NCBI GenBank assembly: GCA_016713445.1
Contig: JADJPB010000006.1
Coordinates: 1-64,000, forward strand
Reading direction: 5' to 3'
Origin: Bacteroidota bacterium
GTDB lineage: Bacteria; Bacteroidota; Bacteroidia; AKYH767-A; OLB10
DNA: 64,000 nt
Positions 10,970 through 20,497 of the stretch are shown piece by piece. The notes beneath the pieces were generated by a model. That model was given only the letters and a program-made list of their open reading frames with translations. It was not told the origin of the DNA and made no database searches. Every line of letters begins with the position of its first letter. The first letter of the stretch is position 1. The translations under genes were made by a program, and so were the position numbers.

Positions 10970-12678
10970 GCAGAAAATTTATTTATGAAACTCCATGCTG
11001 CCATTTGCGAAAACCCATTTTCACCGGGTTCATAACCTGCATCTCTTAATCCATGTTTCGCTTTTTGAACCAAGTTCTTCAACTCAGGTGCATCCATCCA
11101 TAATTGTTGCGGCGGAGCAAACCCAATCTTATCCGTTCTATTATAAATTAAAGAGGGAATTTTTTCTTTCACGGCTTCGCGTAAAATAAACTTCGTTTTA
11201 CCTTGAGAATAGATCATCTCAGTCGGAAGACTAAAGACAAATTCCACCAATTTATAATACAAAAAAGGCAACCTAACTTCTACAGAATGCGCCATTGAAT
11301 TTCGATCAGCATAACGTAATAACTCTCCTAACTTTGTAGTGGTATAATGTTTTAATACTTCATTAAAATCCATTCCATTCGAATAAACATTTCGTTTAAT
11401 GCTTAAAAGATCGAGAAAATTATCGAATAAATAAGCATAGCCCAATGAAGCATGATGACCATAATTCAGCTTAAATAATTTTTTCTCCTGAAAATAATGC
11501 TTCCAATTACATTTTCTAAAATGCTCCCAAATTGCATAATACTTCAACTCATCATATCCAGCAAGATATTCATCTGCCCCTTGTCCATCCAGCAATACTT
11601 TCACACCCGTTTGATGCGCTAATTTCATTACACACCATTGAGCATACACTGAAGATGAACCAGGAGGAAATTCTTGATGCCAGATAAGTCTATCCAATTC
11701 ATCTGCAAATCCAGTCGCTTTTGGCCATACTTCATGAGATTTCACTTGCGTTTTGCCCACCACTTCATGAATCCATTTCCCTTCATCTTTAGGTCCTTCA
11801 AATCGAGCTGAAAATGTATGCATTCCCTTCAACTCATAATCGGACAATGAACATACCACAGCGGTTGAATCGAGGCCACCTGAAAGACTGCTTCCAATGG
11901 GAACATCACTTCTCAAACGATAGGTTATAGATTCATTAAACAATCGACCAAATTCATGAATATAATCTTCACGACTTGCTTTATTTGCTTTAATACTCAA
12001 ATCAATATCCCAATAGCGTCGGATTAATAATTCATTTCCAAGCAAAGTGAAACAATGAGCAGGAAGCAAGGTCTCAATATTTTTAAAAAATGTAGTGGAA
12101 TCATTAATTACATTGACACCATACAAATAGGACTGTATCTTTTCTTTATCAATTTCTAATCCATTTAAGAAAGCGTGTATAGCTTTTATCTCACTCGCAA
12201 AAACGAATTGATCATTATAACGGTAGAAATAAAATGGTTTTTCTCCGAAGCGGTCACGGGCACAAAATAATTTCTTTTCATGATCATCCCAAATTGCAAA
12301 AGCAAACATTCCATCCAACTTATTCAAAAAATTTTCTTTATCATCGATATAACAATTCAACAAAACTTCAGTATCCGACTTGGTATAAAACTTCACACCT
12401 TTCTTCTCCAAATCAGCACGAAGCTCTACATAATTATATATCTCTCCATTGAATACGATAGTAAAACGACGATCAGCAGAAAACATCGGTTGTGCTGCTT
12501 GTTCACTTAAATCCAAAATCGATAGACGGCGATGAACAAAAGCGACTTGTGAGGAATCATTTATCCATTCACCTTTCCCATCTGGACCACGGTGAGCAAT
12601 AGCTTCAGACATCCGAGCCAATGCTGTTCGGTCATTAAATGTCCCATATAATTGAATCACACCAGCGATGCCGCACAT
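10966..12678 (-). CDS. Asparagine synthase (glutamine-hydrolysing)-like amidotransferase, glycan-locus type
   Basis: 570 residues with the N-terminal glutaminase starting MCGIAGV (Cys2 nucleophile after Met removal), HRGPDG and HRRLSILDLS, then a synthetase domain with the PPi loop SGGLDSTAV and the RSDVPIGSSLSGG approach. In biosynthetic loci for capsule and exopolysaccharide such enzymes amidate a sugar carboxylate or another acid and do not supply asparagine; that role is inferred here from context (genes for glycosyltransferases, formyltransferase, deacetylase on either side). A paralogue lies at 21969-23891. Four-base overlap with the downstream glycosyltransferase. Intact frame. Confidence 0.88.
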   Translation of the reverse strand: MCGIAGVIQLYGTFNDRTALARMSEAIAHRGPDGKGEWINDSSQVAFVHRRLSILDLSEQAAQPMFSADRRFTIVFNGEIYNYVELRADLEKKGVKFYTKSDTEVLLNCYIDDKENFLNKLDGMFAFAIWDDHEKKLFCARDRFGEKPFYFYRYNDQFVFASEIKAIHAFLNGLEIDKEKIQSYLYGVNVINDSTTFFKNIETLLPAHCFTLLGNELLIRRYWDIDLSIKANKASREDYIHEFGRLFNESITYRLRSDVPIGSSLSGGLDSTAVVCSLSDYELKGMHTFSARFEGPKDEGKWIHEVVGKTQVKSHEVWPKATGFADELDRLIWHQEFPPGSSSVYAQWCVMKLAHQTGVKVLLDGQGADEYLAGYDELKYYAIWEHFRKCNWKHYFQEKKLFKLNYGHHASLGYAYLFDNFLDLLSIKRNVYSNGMDFNEVLKHYTTTKLGELLRYADRNSMAHSVEVRLPFLYYKLVEFVFSLPTEMIYSQGKTKFILREAVKEKIPSLIYNRTDKIGFAPPQQLWMDAPELKNLVQKAKHGLRDAGYEPGENGFSQMAAWSFINKFSA

Positions 12679-12793
12679 ATCATTTCATAAAGATTGATGC
12701 GAAAGTACGAATAACTTACAAATTCTACTTGAATATCAACTGTAAGAAATGAAGTAAAATGCCATTCAAATAAACCCGCTAAAATCATTGAAA

Positions 12794-13999
12794 TTACTTC
12801 TGAACAATCGCCAAAAATCGTTCGGCATTCATACAAGCTGCATTTCTTGATTTCAAAGCATTCAAAATAAACTTATAGGTATTCCAATAGATGGAATTCA
12901 ACAGGTAATTCGGGTGGAAATTAATCGTAACACAGCCTCCAACCTCTTCAACACAATCTAAAATTCGTTCAACTTCGAGCTGAGCAAGTTGTTCATTATA
13001 ATCCAAACTATTATCATTGAAAAGAGCCCCATCCATAATGATCTGCGGCACCTCCATCAAACCATTAGAGATCATAAACGGAAAAGAGGTACCTGCACGA
13101 AATCCCACTGACCTATTAAATCCCATAGTGGAATCAAGCTTTATACCCGCCCGCACGAGAGCCTCCGGTGTTTTATCGATATCGAAATGAAGAAAATGCT
13201 GCCGGGCTGCGAGGATGGGTTTCCCTAATACACCTTCAATATTCCTTTTTTGTTCACTTAACAAATCGCTATTCTTCCAAGACAAATAACTTCCATGCAA
13301 TCCCACTTCCATACCCTCTTTCGAAAGCTGCAGAATATACTCCGCCACTGAACAACTTCGTCCTCGATACTTCATTCGATCATCGAAAACAAAATCGCAA
13401 TCATAAACATGAACATCCTTTTCATTAGAAGGTCTTGAAAACACAAAGAAAGTAGAATCAAATCCAAATTCTTTTTCCAAGTCAACCCATTTTTCATACA
13501 CCCATAAAGGATCTTGTGTATAAGGTTTAAGCTTCCTTAGAAAATTGTAAGAAGCATGAATTCCTTGAAGTAATTTTTGAGTTTTATCTTCCGAATTCAT
13601 GGCTAATTTAAGTTGCATTCTGTTCAACATCTTGGGATCTGCACTGGAAACAACATCCAAATCATGCGTTAACCAAAAGGCAAACTTCTTTTCATTCGGC
13701 CAAATACTTTTCCGAGAAACTCCCTTCTCTTTTATTCGTCGAGTGACGAACATATCGACATAAGGTACTTTATAATCCTCTTTTGTAAAATTAAAATCCC
13801 AATTACCCCATTGATCTCTATGATTCAAATCAAACTCTTCCTTTCGCAACAGAGTATCCACAATCCAGTTTCGCTCTTCTTTTGAAAAAAGCGGCAAAAC
13901 ATCTTCTCCAGGAGCTAGCCATGCAAAATATTTAGAAAGTACATTTCTTTTAATTTCGTCATCAAACTTATCTCCATTCATCTTCATCGATTCAACCAT
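12794..13999 (-). CDS. Polysaccharide deacetylase-like protein
   Basis: 401 residues. A NodB-like catalytic pattern is visible: LTHDLDVV near residue 110 (HD metal/catalytic pair), LHGSYLSW with the second metal His region, ARQHFLHFD, GFRAGTSFPF (the FRxG-type loop) and TINFHPNYL near the C-terminus with the last catalytic His. The usual reaction is removal of N- or O-acetyl groups from a polysaccharide or a lipid-linked sugar. No signal peptide is seen, so it may act in the cytoplasm on a precursor, as in exosortase-associated polysaccharide loci. It overlaps the upstream FemAB/GNAT-like gene by 16 bp, supporting co-translation. ATGs at 13987 and 13981 are alternative starts. Confidence 0.8.
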   Translation of the reverse strand: MVESMKMNGDKFDDEIKRNVLSKYFAWLAPGEDVLPLFSKEERNWIVDTLLRKEEFDLNHRDQWGNWDFNFTKEDYKVPYVDMFVTRRIKEKGVSRKSIWPNEKKFAFWLTHDLDVVSSADPKMLNRMQLKLAMNSEDKTQKLLQGIHASYNFLRKLKPYTQDPLWVYEKWVDLEKEFGFDSTFFVFSRPSNEKDVHVYDCDFVFDDRMKYRGRSCSVAEYILQLSKEGMEVGLHGSYLSWKNSDLLSEQKRNIEGVLGKPILAARQHFLHFDIDKTPEALVRAGIKLDSTMGFNRSVGFRAGTSFPFMISNGLMEVPQIIMDGALFNDNSLDYNEQLAQLEVERILDCVEEVGGCVTINFHPNYLLNSIYWNTYKFILNALKSRNAACMNAERFLAIVQK

Positions 14000-14966
14000 C
14001 TAAAATAAATTTTCCTCTTGATTGGATAATTGTTATAAGCAGCTTTAAAATAAGATTTCAAAGAACCACCTAACTTTGACTTAAAGCCTACTACAGAGGG
14101 GTTGTCGGCACCGCATAAATCCCATTTTGTAATACCTTTTGAAATCATTTCATTTACCAAATGATCAACAAGCAGTGAAGTACCGCCCGAATTCGGAAAA
14201 GATAAATTAGTGGCGCTATTCCAATTATATACTTCAGACTTTCTACTTTGCATTTGCACCCAGCTTGCGTGCGCATTTCCTTCTTGATCATACGAAGAAC
14301 ACATCCAAACAAGACCTGCACCATGCATTTTATTCAGGAATTCGAGCATTTCGTCATCCGAATAACTTAATCCAATTTTTTGCCTCTCCATGGTTAAGCG
14401 AAACAATACTACAAAAACTTTCGGATTCCAATCAAAGGAAACTTTATAACCTTCATTGATACAATTCCGAGAACGACGTGTAATATCGTTATCCAATTTA
14501 GTTTCGGCAGGATTCACCAAGTAAGTATATGCAGGATTCACTTGCCACTTTTGCCAAGTAAAAGGACGTACATCTAACAAATTTACATCTAAAAAAAGTA
14601 TGGATACACATAATTCAAGCGTAAATGCTTTTCAATAGCTTCCAAAATATAAAACTTATTCTTTTCCCAACGAACATCGGATAGTTTTTCTGGCCGAATA
14701 AATTGCGGGGAATTGTATGGAGTGATAGACGGATGAAATGAAAACTTTTCTTTCTCTTTCAAACGATAGTATACTGGCAACAAAGCTACTTCTCGATCCT
14801 CTTCGTAAACCACGAGAAAATCAGCGCTGTGATGAAACAACTTACCTACTCCGTTCACCCAAAAAGAATGACAAAAAGGCAAATAAAATTCTGACCGATT
14901 TAGCAAATCATTCCATTTCTCTTCATCAGAAATTATCTCCACTGTATATTTCTCCAAACTACTCAT
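13984..14966 (-). CDS. FemAB/GNAT-like acyltransferase (one frameshift)
   Basis: About 325 residues over two frames. The N-terminal part (14589-14966) has FYLPFCHSFWVNGVGK and VVYEEDREVALLPVYY, the start of a FemAB/GNAT (BioF2-like) double fold. The C-terminal part has FRLTMERQKIGLSY, the motif of this group, and WDLCGADNPSVVGFKSKLGG, the acyl-donor binding loop. The break is in a run of seven T on the minus strand (forward A run at 14585-14592): with six T the protein reads YFLDVNLLDVRPFTW. Probably adds an acyl or aminoacyl group to an amino sugar. It follows the formyltransferase gene with a 4-bp overlap. Confidence 0.75.
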
Positions 14967-15819
14967 TCTTTATGTGCAACATAAACGACACCATTATTTA
15001 ATTTAACCTCAAAACATCCTTCGAATGATTTAACACTTAATTTATAAATTACTTTTCTCTCACCATTCATCCGTACTTCAAAAGGTATAGAATCACTATA
15101 CGCTGTAAAATACCACAACGCCTCTTCCACAGAGAATTGATCATCGATTAACCGATCTTTTTCCTTAGGTGCTCTGCAATTTATAAATCCACTCGCCTCA
15201 TTAATTACTTCATCAACAGGTTGACCATTCTTTAATTTGTTCAAAATCTCTTTTAATTCTATGGCGGCTTTATAGCCACAGATTGTATTATAAACACTCA
15301 AATTCATTCCAGGAAGTAAAGCAACTTCTACCACCTTCAAAATTTTTCCGTCGTCAAAATTCTCATTCATCCAGTGAATAGTAACTCCACCTTTATTATC
15401 CTTCTTTTTATCAAATAGAAAAAGGGGTGAGCACCTCGATATAAAGGCAATGGTCCAGTATGAATATTAATTATACCAATAGTGGGTATCGATAAGATAG
15501 ATTTAGGTATTTTTTTTGAAAAACCGGCCACACAAATTAAATCCGGTTTCATTTCTTTGATCCAATTCTCAAAATACGATCCATCAATATTATCGTTTGA
15601 AGAATAGTTTACTCCATTCGCACTTGCAATTTTTTCAATACTATAGGCTCCGCTAGATTTATGTCCGATCAATTTTTTCATCAACGACTTCATATTATCC
15701 AACTTGCTAGGCTTTGATTGCAAATCAAAAGCACCCACAACATTTGTGTTTTCCAATAAAGCCAGTAGTGGCAAAATCGAATACTCTGAATTCATTCCAG
15801 GAAACACAACTCTCATCAT
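14963..15819 (-). CDS. Formyltransferase family protein, likely sugar N-formyltransferase (one frameshift)
   Basis: About 285 residues with the 10-formyl-tetrahydrofolate-dependent formyltransferase core: PDLICVAGFSKKIP, INIHTGPLPLYRGAHP (matching the Asn-x-His ... S/P-L-P-x-Y-R-G signature with the catalytic Asn and His), then, in the second frame, GGVTIHWMNENFDDGKIL containing the catalytic Asp. The break lies near 15405-15410; adding one A to the AAAAAGAAGG run on the minus strand restores FFYLIKKKDNKGGVTIHW. Methionyl-tRNA formyltransferase is excluded by context and by the divergent C-terminal domain. Predicted product is an N-formylated amino sugar for the surface glycan. Confidence 0.8.
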
Positions 15820-16427
15820 ACCATTAATGTCTCAATATATTTTTCGAATTCAAGTTTGGTTAAATACCCGTGATATTCAAAATCATTTTTACGTTCTATA
15901 CAATCTGCCTTAGGAATTTCCTTTATAACTCTTGCGGGATTTCCACCGATCACACAATAACCTTGTGGAAACGACTTCGTCACTACAGCGCCTGCTGCTA
16001 CTACAGTATGATCACCCAATTCAACATTTGGCAGAACGACGGCATTTGCACCAACCCAACAATAGTTACCAATGATTAACGGTCCCTTCGCTTCTGTAGA
16101 AGTATAATCCGTCAAACAATGATTAAATCCAGCAATACAAACATTAGGTGCAACAATCGAATATCTTCCTATGCTGATCCTCCCAACTTCACTCGCAAAA
16201 ATATAACAACCATGTGAAAGTCCGGGTGCACTACCTTCACCTATTCGGATATACTCCACTCCCAATACGCGTGAAGAAAAATGGACCGGCCAATAACACG
16301 AATTATTAAATTTAAGGAAATATTGAATAAAAAAAGATCTAAAGGTAATAGGTGCAGCGGTCCCCTTCGTTTGCCTAATTCTTTTCCCCAGAGTCACTAA
16401 TAACTTTAGCTTCAACTTCCAATTCAT
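15816..16427 (-). CDS. Hexapeptide-repeat (left-handed beta-helix) acetyltransferase
   Basis: 203 residues with several isoleucine/valine-rich hexapeptide repeats (ISIGRYSIVAPNVCIAG, IIGNYCWVGANAVVLPNV, LGDHTVVAAGAVVTKSFP) and the terminal GNPARVIKEI motif of the sugar O-/N-acetyltransferase group (WcaF/Vat-like). The catalytic His is probably in AGFNHCLTD. It uses acetyl-CoA and works as a trimer in the cytoplasm. Four-base overlap with the downstream formyltransferase and four bases after the flippase gene, so it is an operon member. Acceptor sugar unknown. Confidence 0.88.
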   Translation of the reverse strand: MNWKLKLKLLVTLGKRIRQTKGTAAPITFRSFFIQYFLKFNNSCYWPVHFSSRVLGVEYIRIGEGSAPGLSHGCYIFASEVGRISIGRYSIVAPNVCIAGFNHCLTDYTSTEAKGPLIIGNYCWVGANAVVLPNVELGDHTVVAAGAVVTKSFPQGYCVIGGNPARVIKEIPKADCIERKNDFEYHGYLTKLEFEKYIETLMV

Positions 16428-16430
16428 AAT

Positions 16431-17671
16431 TTATCTCTTTTTAACTAGAATTAAACCAAAGCAAAATAAAAGGAAATAAGCTAAACCACCCATGATAGAA
16501 TAATAATAAATTCCATCATTTAGATTTCCTTTAAACAACTTAAACACATAAACCGCACTTGCGAGGTACGCTATTTGCCAAATCAAGACATAGTTTTCTT
16601 TTTGCAAATAGGAAAACATAGGACTTATACAACTTACAGCAGTAGAAAAAACAAAAAACACAAACAACAATCGTATAAAAACAGCAGATCCCACCCACTG
16701 CTCACCCAAATAAAATCCTAGCAATTCCTCGCCCCAAACAACAAATGGACACAAAATAGCCGTAAAGACAACAACTAGCACCGAAAACACGATAATAAGG
16801 TCGCGCATTTTATGTTTTGTTTTACTAAAATGAGGATAAAAAACCATACTCACTGCTGACGATATTAAACTTAAAGGACTTTGAATCAATCTATTGGCGT
16901 TAGAATACAAGCCCATTGCTGTAGCTCCATAGTTTACTTGAATCACACTCACCAGGATATTCGTTGAATAATAATTTAAAATTCCGAGTGGTGTACTATA
17001 AAAAAGAAAATTATTGTAACGAAGCATCAATTTTTTATAAAAACTCCATGGATAAATTTTAACTGTAAACAATTTCAAATTAAGCTTCCAAACCAAAAAC
17101 AAATCACCTATCAAAATTGAAGAAACCAATCCAAGAATCAAACCGAAATATTCCAATTTCAAAAAGTAACCTCCAATAAAAGAAACCGAGATATTAGCTA
17201 GACTTTGGAGTACTCTTACATTTGCCATCAGCTTAAACTCTCCTTTTCGTGCACACCATTGCATGATTAACGAATTCATAATTGTTAGCCATGCTTGAAA
17301 AGGCACTAACAGCAGCAATATTACTTCATCGGGTAATTGAAAAACTGTTATAATTGAATTATAAAATATTAAAATAAAAAACAAAGAGACTGTACATAAT
17401 ACAAAAGCAATAGAGCGCGTCATTTTAAAATTAAATACGCGATGCGATTCGATTCGGGTAGCATCAATGCCAATTCATATCTAAGCCCTGCGAATACGGC
17501 AATAAATCCGGAAAAGAAAATAAACACTCCCCAAATTCCATAATCGACAGGGCTATAAATTCGAGAGAAAACCGGTAAAAAGGCAAATGAAATTAATTGA
17601 ACTAAGACATTACTAGAAAAAATTCTAAATGAGTTTTTAACTAAGCTATGTCCAATTAATTTTTTAAACAT
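16431..17671 (-). CDS. Wzx-like oligosaccharide flippase (one frameshift)
   Basis: About 413 residues of polytopic membrane protein in the MOP/PST exporter family. The N-terminal piece contains NSFRIFSSNVLVQLISF and FSRIYSPVDYGIWG, the hallmark first two membrane segments; the second frame (16431-17423) carries the remaining segments, with YYSTNILVSVIQVNYG and MGLYSNANRLIQSPLSL. The break is at 17420-17425 inside the loop before membrane segment 3 (AYLILK to MTRSIAF), at a TTTTAAAAT run. I take the Met at 17671 (MFKKLIGHSL); an upstream Met at 17719 would add a non-family tail. It would move lipid-linked repeat units across the inner membrane, consistent with a Wzx/Wzy-type pathway. Confidence 0.8.
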
Positions 17672-17741
17672 TCTTTTACTTTTAATAGTAACTAGCGTAG
17701 TAAAACAATTGTTCATCATACAAATTTCTCATTAAATAAAA

Positions 17742-18689
17742 TTAGGAACCACTATCCTTCTTTTCAAAAATCATCACTGTATTCACGCCTAATGATCGAA
17801 ACACCGGCCATTTTCCAATTACTAATTCTGCCTTCCTAGTTACCTCATGGAACTTAGTTCCCCAATTAGGGAGAACCCCACCGAGCAATGAAAGCAACGG
17901 ATTCAGCTGAGTAGTGGATTGACTCAGCAAAACAAATTGAGTTTTTGATAATATGTCTGCAGACCACTTTCTTGGAGTCCAATTCATCAATTCATACAAG
18001 TAATGTTTACTCTCTCCATGAGGCGGTGGAAATGGAAAATATTTTAACATAGAAATTTTACTATTGACAGGTTTCACATGATCCGATGGAGAAGATATTT
18101 TCGAATTGCTTTTAAAAACAGAAACTACTTTTTGGGTGAGATGGACAAAAATCCTACCCACTAAATAAGTATAGTAATTAAAGAAGGCATAAATTTTCTC
18201 CATGGTAGTTGGCACTACACAAAAATGAATTCCACCCACTTTTAAAACACGATAAATTTCATTTAATGCTTTAGTTCGATCAGGAATATGCTCTAACACA
18301 TGGCTCGAGTAAACCATATCGAAAGAATGATCTTCAAAGGGTAAATTTTCAGCAGAACACGATTTCAAATCCACGTTCCTAACATCCAACTGGTCAAGTA
18401 GATCCTTTGCTTTCTGCATTCCTGGAGCATGAGCAACTATATCTTCATCTTCTAGATCAGTTGCCATCACTCTGGTAGAAATCTTGGACAGAAACGCAGA
18501 TTGATATCCAATTCCACAGCCTAATTCTAACACATTCTCAAATTTTTTTTTGGGAAATAGCTGCAAATAGGAGCAAAACTCTAAATACCTTCGCTTATAA
18601 TAGGAAGGCCAGCGTTCATTTTTAGCACAATTTAATCTACAATAGTTAAAAACTTGAAGAATTTCCTGGTCTTGAGGCGTCTTTGCCAT
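17742..18689 (-). CDS. Class I SAM-dependent methyltransferase
   Basis: 315 residues. VLELGCGIGYQSAFL near residue 57 is the SAM-binding motif I, ATDLEDEDI is motif II, and FDMVYSSHVLEHIPD with LNEIYRVLKVGG are the post-motifs of the Methyltransf_11/UbiE-like group. The C-terminal ~140 residues are hydrophobic in places (YYTYLVGRIFVHLTQ), suggesting association with membrane or with a lipid-linked glycan. It is the first gene of the minus-strand glycan operon, transcribed away from the divergent GtrB-like gene. Methylates a sugar or phosphate of the glycan by inference only. Confidence 0.82.
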   Translation of the reverse strand: MAKTPQDQEILQVFNYCRLNCAKNERWPSYYKRRYLEFCSYLQLFPKKKFENVLELGCGIGYQSAFLSKISTRVMATDLEDEDIVAHAPGMQKAKDLLDQLDVRNVDLKSCSAENLPFEDHSFDMVYSSHVLEHIPDRTKALNEIYRVLKVGGIHFCVVPTTMEKIYAFFNYYTYLVGRIFVHLTQKVVSVFKSNSKISSPSDHVKPVNSKISMLKYFPFPPPHGESKHYLYELMNWTPRKWSADILSKTQFVLLSQSTTQLNPLLSLLGGVLPNWGTKFHEVTRKAELVIGKWPVFRSLGVNTVMIFEKKDSGS

Positions 18690-18750
18690 AATGTTCCAAA
18701 AATGGTAAATTTTCCTTTAATACAGTAAGATTAAATTAAGCAGATTCGTT

Positions 18751-18781
18751 TTTGGCGATTCTAAGAAATACTGTAAGTTTG
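18751..18781 (+). promoter_or_regulatory. Bacteroidota-type promoter for the GtrB-like operon
   Basis: TTTG at 18751-18754, a 19-nt spacer, and TAAGTTTG at 18774-18781, matching the -33 TTTG / -7 TAnnTTTG consensus with ideal spacing. The ATG at 18804 is 22 nt downstream of the -7 box, leaving a short leader. This is the best promoter match in the window and marks the divergent switch of the glycan locus. Confidence 0.7.
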
Positions 18782-18803
18782 ATGACTCCCACTTTCATCC
18801 TGA

Positions 18804-19754
18804 ATGAGTAATACAAATCTACCGCAACTATCAATAGTAATCCCACTCTTTAACGAGGAAAAAGTGTTTACTAAATTAACTGAAAGACTTGATGCTGCAT
18901 TACTTATGCTTAACTTTGAAGCAGAGATTGTATTAGTCGACGACGGTAGTCATGATCAGACTAGGACATTAATACGTGAAAAATGCCTCCGTGATTCGAA
19001 CTACAAAGGCATCCTACTTTCAAGAAATCACGGTCATCAACTTGCCCTATCTGCAGGATTAAAAAATGCCAGTGGTACAAAAGCAATTATGGTTATGGAT
19101 GGTGATTTACAAGATCCACCTGAGTTAATTATTGATTTTTATAATAAACACCTTGAAGGCTATGATGTAGTATATGCGATTAGAGGCAAGCGCAAGGAAA
19201 ACTTCATTAAGAAAATTGCCTATTGGACGTATTACCGACTACAACGTTCTGTTAGCAATTTTGAAATACCGATAGACAGTGGTGATTTCGGATTAATGAG
19301 TCGGAGAGTTGTGGATACAATGAATGCCATGCCTGAACAAAGCCGTTATTTGAGAGGAATGCGTTCATGGGTTGGCTTTAAGCAAATTGGTTTATCTTAT
19401 GGAAGAGACGCACGCATGGCTGGCAAATCAAATTACAGTTTTCGACAGCTTCTCAATTTAGCTTTCAACGGAATCTTCAACTTCAGTGAATTCCCTGTAA
19501 AGTTAATCACTCATCTGGGAATTTACTCCATTCTATTGTCACTGATATATATTGGATTTGTGATTTATGAACGGATAGTAAATAATAATGTTCCGGCTGG
19601 TTTTACTTCATTAATCATAGCCATCGTACTCTTTAGTGGTGTGCAACTAATTTCCATCGGATTAATCGGCGAGTATGTATTAAGAATTTACAACCAAGTA
19701 CGTAATCGACCATTATTTGTAATTGACGAGGTAATCGAAAAGCCAAAAAATTAA
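18804..19754 (+). CDS. GtrB/DPM1-like polyprenyl-phosphate glycosyltransferase (GT2 with two C-terminal membrane segments)
   Basis: 316 residues. The GT2 catalytic domain shows SIVIPLFNEEKVFTKL, VLVDDGSHDQT and MVMDGDLQDPPELI, the last being the signature of the bactoprenol-phosphate hexosyltransferase group (GtrB, ArnC, DPM1). The C-terminus has two membrane helices (ITHLGIYSILLSLIYIGFVI and an IIAIVLFSGVQLISIGLIG segment) followed by GEYVLRIYNQVRNRPLF, typical of GtrB. It makes an undecaprenyl-phosphate-linked monosaccharide on the inner face of the membrane. Its stop overlaps the start of the next gene (TAATG), and a GT-C enzyme two genes on is the likely user of the lipid-linked sugar. 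Confidence 0.88.
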   Translation: MSNTNLPQLSIVIPLFNEEKVFTKLTERLDAALLMLNFEAEIVLVDDGSHDQTRTLIREKCLRDSNYKGILLSRNHGHQLALSAGLKNASGTKAIMVMDGDLQDPPELIIDFYNKHLEGYDVVYAIRGKRKENFIKKIAYWTYYRLQRSVSNFEIPIDSGDFGLMSRRVVDTMNAMPEQSRYLRGMRSWVGFKQIGLSYGRDARMAGKSNYSFRQLLNLAFNGIFNFSEFPVKLITHLGIYSILLSLIYIGFVIYERIVNNNVPAGFTSLIIAIVLFSGVQLISIGLIGEYVLRIYNQVRNRPLFVIDEVIEKPKN

Positions 19755-20497
19755 TGGACATTAATTACTTCAAAGAATACTACACCTTAGAAAGGAGTCA
19801 TTGGTGGTTTACAGCAAGAAAAAATATTCTTGAAAGTCAAATTCACAAATTGGTGACTACCTCTTCATTAAAAATATTAAATATTGGAGTAGCTACAGGA
19901 TCCACTTCAGAAATGCTTTCCAAATATGGGGAAGTAACTTCTGTTGAATTTGATCATGAATGTTGTGAATTCCTACGATCAGAATTGAAAATGGAAGTAA
20001 TAGAAGGATCTATTACTGAACTTCCTTTTCAATCTCATACATTTGATTTGATTTGCGCCTTTGATGTTGTTGAGCATGTAGAGGATCATGAAAAAGCTGT
20101 ATTGGAAATGAAAAGAGTATGCAAGAGTCAAGGAACCGTTTTCTGCACAGTACCAGCCTTTAGTTTTTTATGGAGTCAGCACGACGACGTAAATCATCAT
20201 ATTCGAAGGTACACTGGCAGAGAGTTTTCTACGCTTTTTTCCAACTCCGGAAAAATCACTTATTCAACCTATTTTAATTTTTTCTTATTTCTTCCTGTTG
20301 CTTGCTTTCGACTTTTCTCAAGAATACTCCCTTTTGCAATAAAAAGAAAAGGTGCCGGATCAGATTTTACATTAAATGGATCAGCTATTTTTTCCAATCT
20401 CTTCTACAAAATATTTAATTCTGAAAATGTACTACTACAACGGCAATACTCCCTTCCTTTCGGAATATCGTATCTGCTAATATGGAAAAAAAACTAA
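19754..20497 (+). CDS. Class I SAM-dependent methyltransferase
   Basis: 247 residues. KILNIGVATGSTSEML is a slightly degenerate motif I (G-x-G-x-G becomes GVATG), EFDHECCEFL is motif II, and FDLICAFDVVEHVEDHEKAV is the acidic post-I region of Methyltransf_11 proteins. The segment QHDDVNHHIRRYTGREF is characteristic of methyltransferases found beside GtrB-type transferases. Sits between gtrB-like and GT-C genes with 1-bp and 16-bp overlaps, so the three are co-translated. Probably methylates the lipid-linked sugar or its acceptor; not testable from sequence. Confidence 0.82.
   Translation: MDINYFKEYYTLERSHWWFTARKNILESQIHKLVTTSSLKILNIGVATGSTSEMLSKYGEVTSVEFDHECCEFLRSELKMEVIEGSITELPFQSHTFDLICAFDVVEHVEDHEKAVLEMKRVCKSQGTVFCTVPAFSFLWSQHDDVNHHIRRYTGREFSTLFSNSGKITYSTYFNFFLFLPVACFRLFSRILPFAIKRKGAGSDFTLNGSAIFSNLFYKIFNSENVLLQRQYSLPFGISYLLIWKKN

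Noticed and set aside
17420..17423. ATGA overlap suggesting two separate, translationally coupled membrane proteins at the flippase
   Set aside because: The first piece has only the first two membrane segments of a Wzx-like protein and the second starts exactly at the next one; together they give a normal-length flippase, so this is one frameshifted gene.
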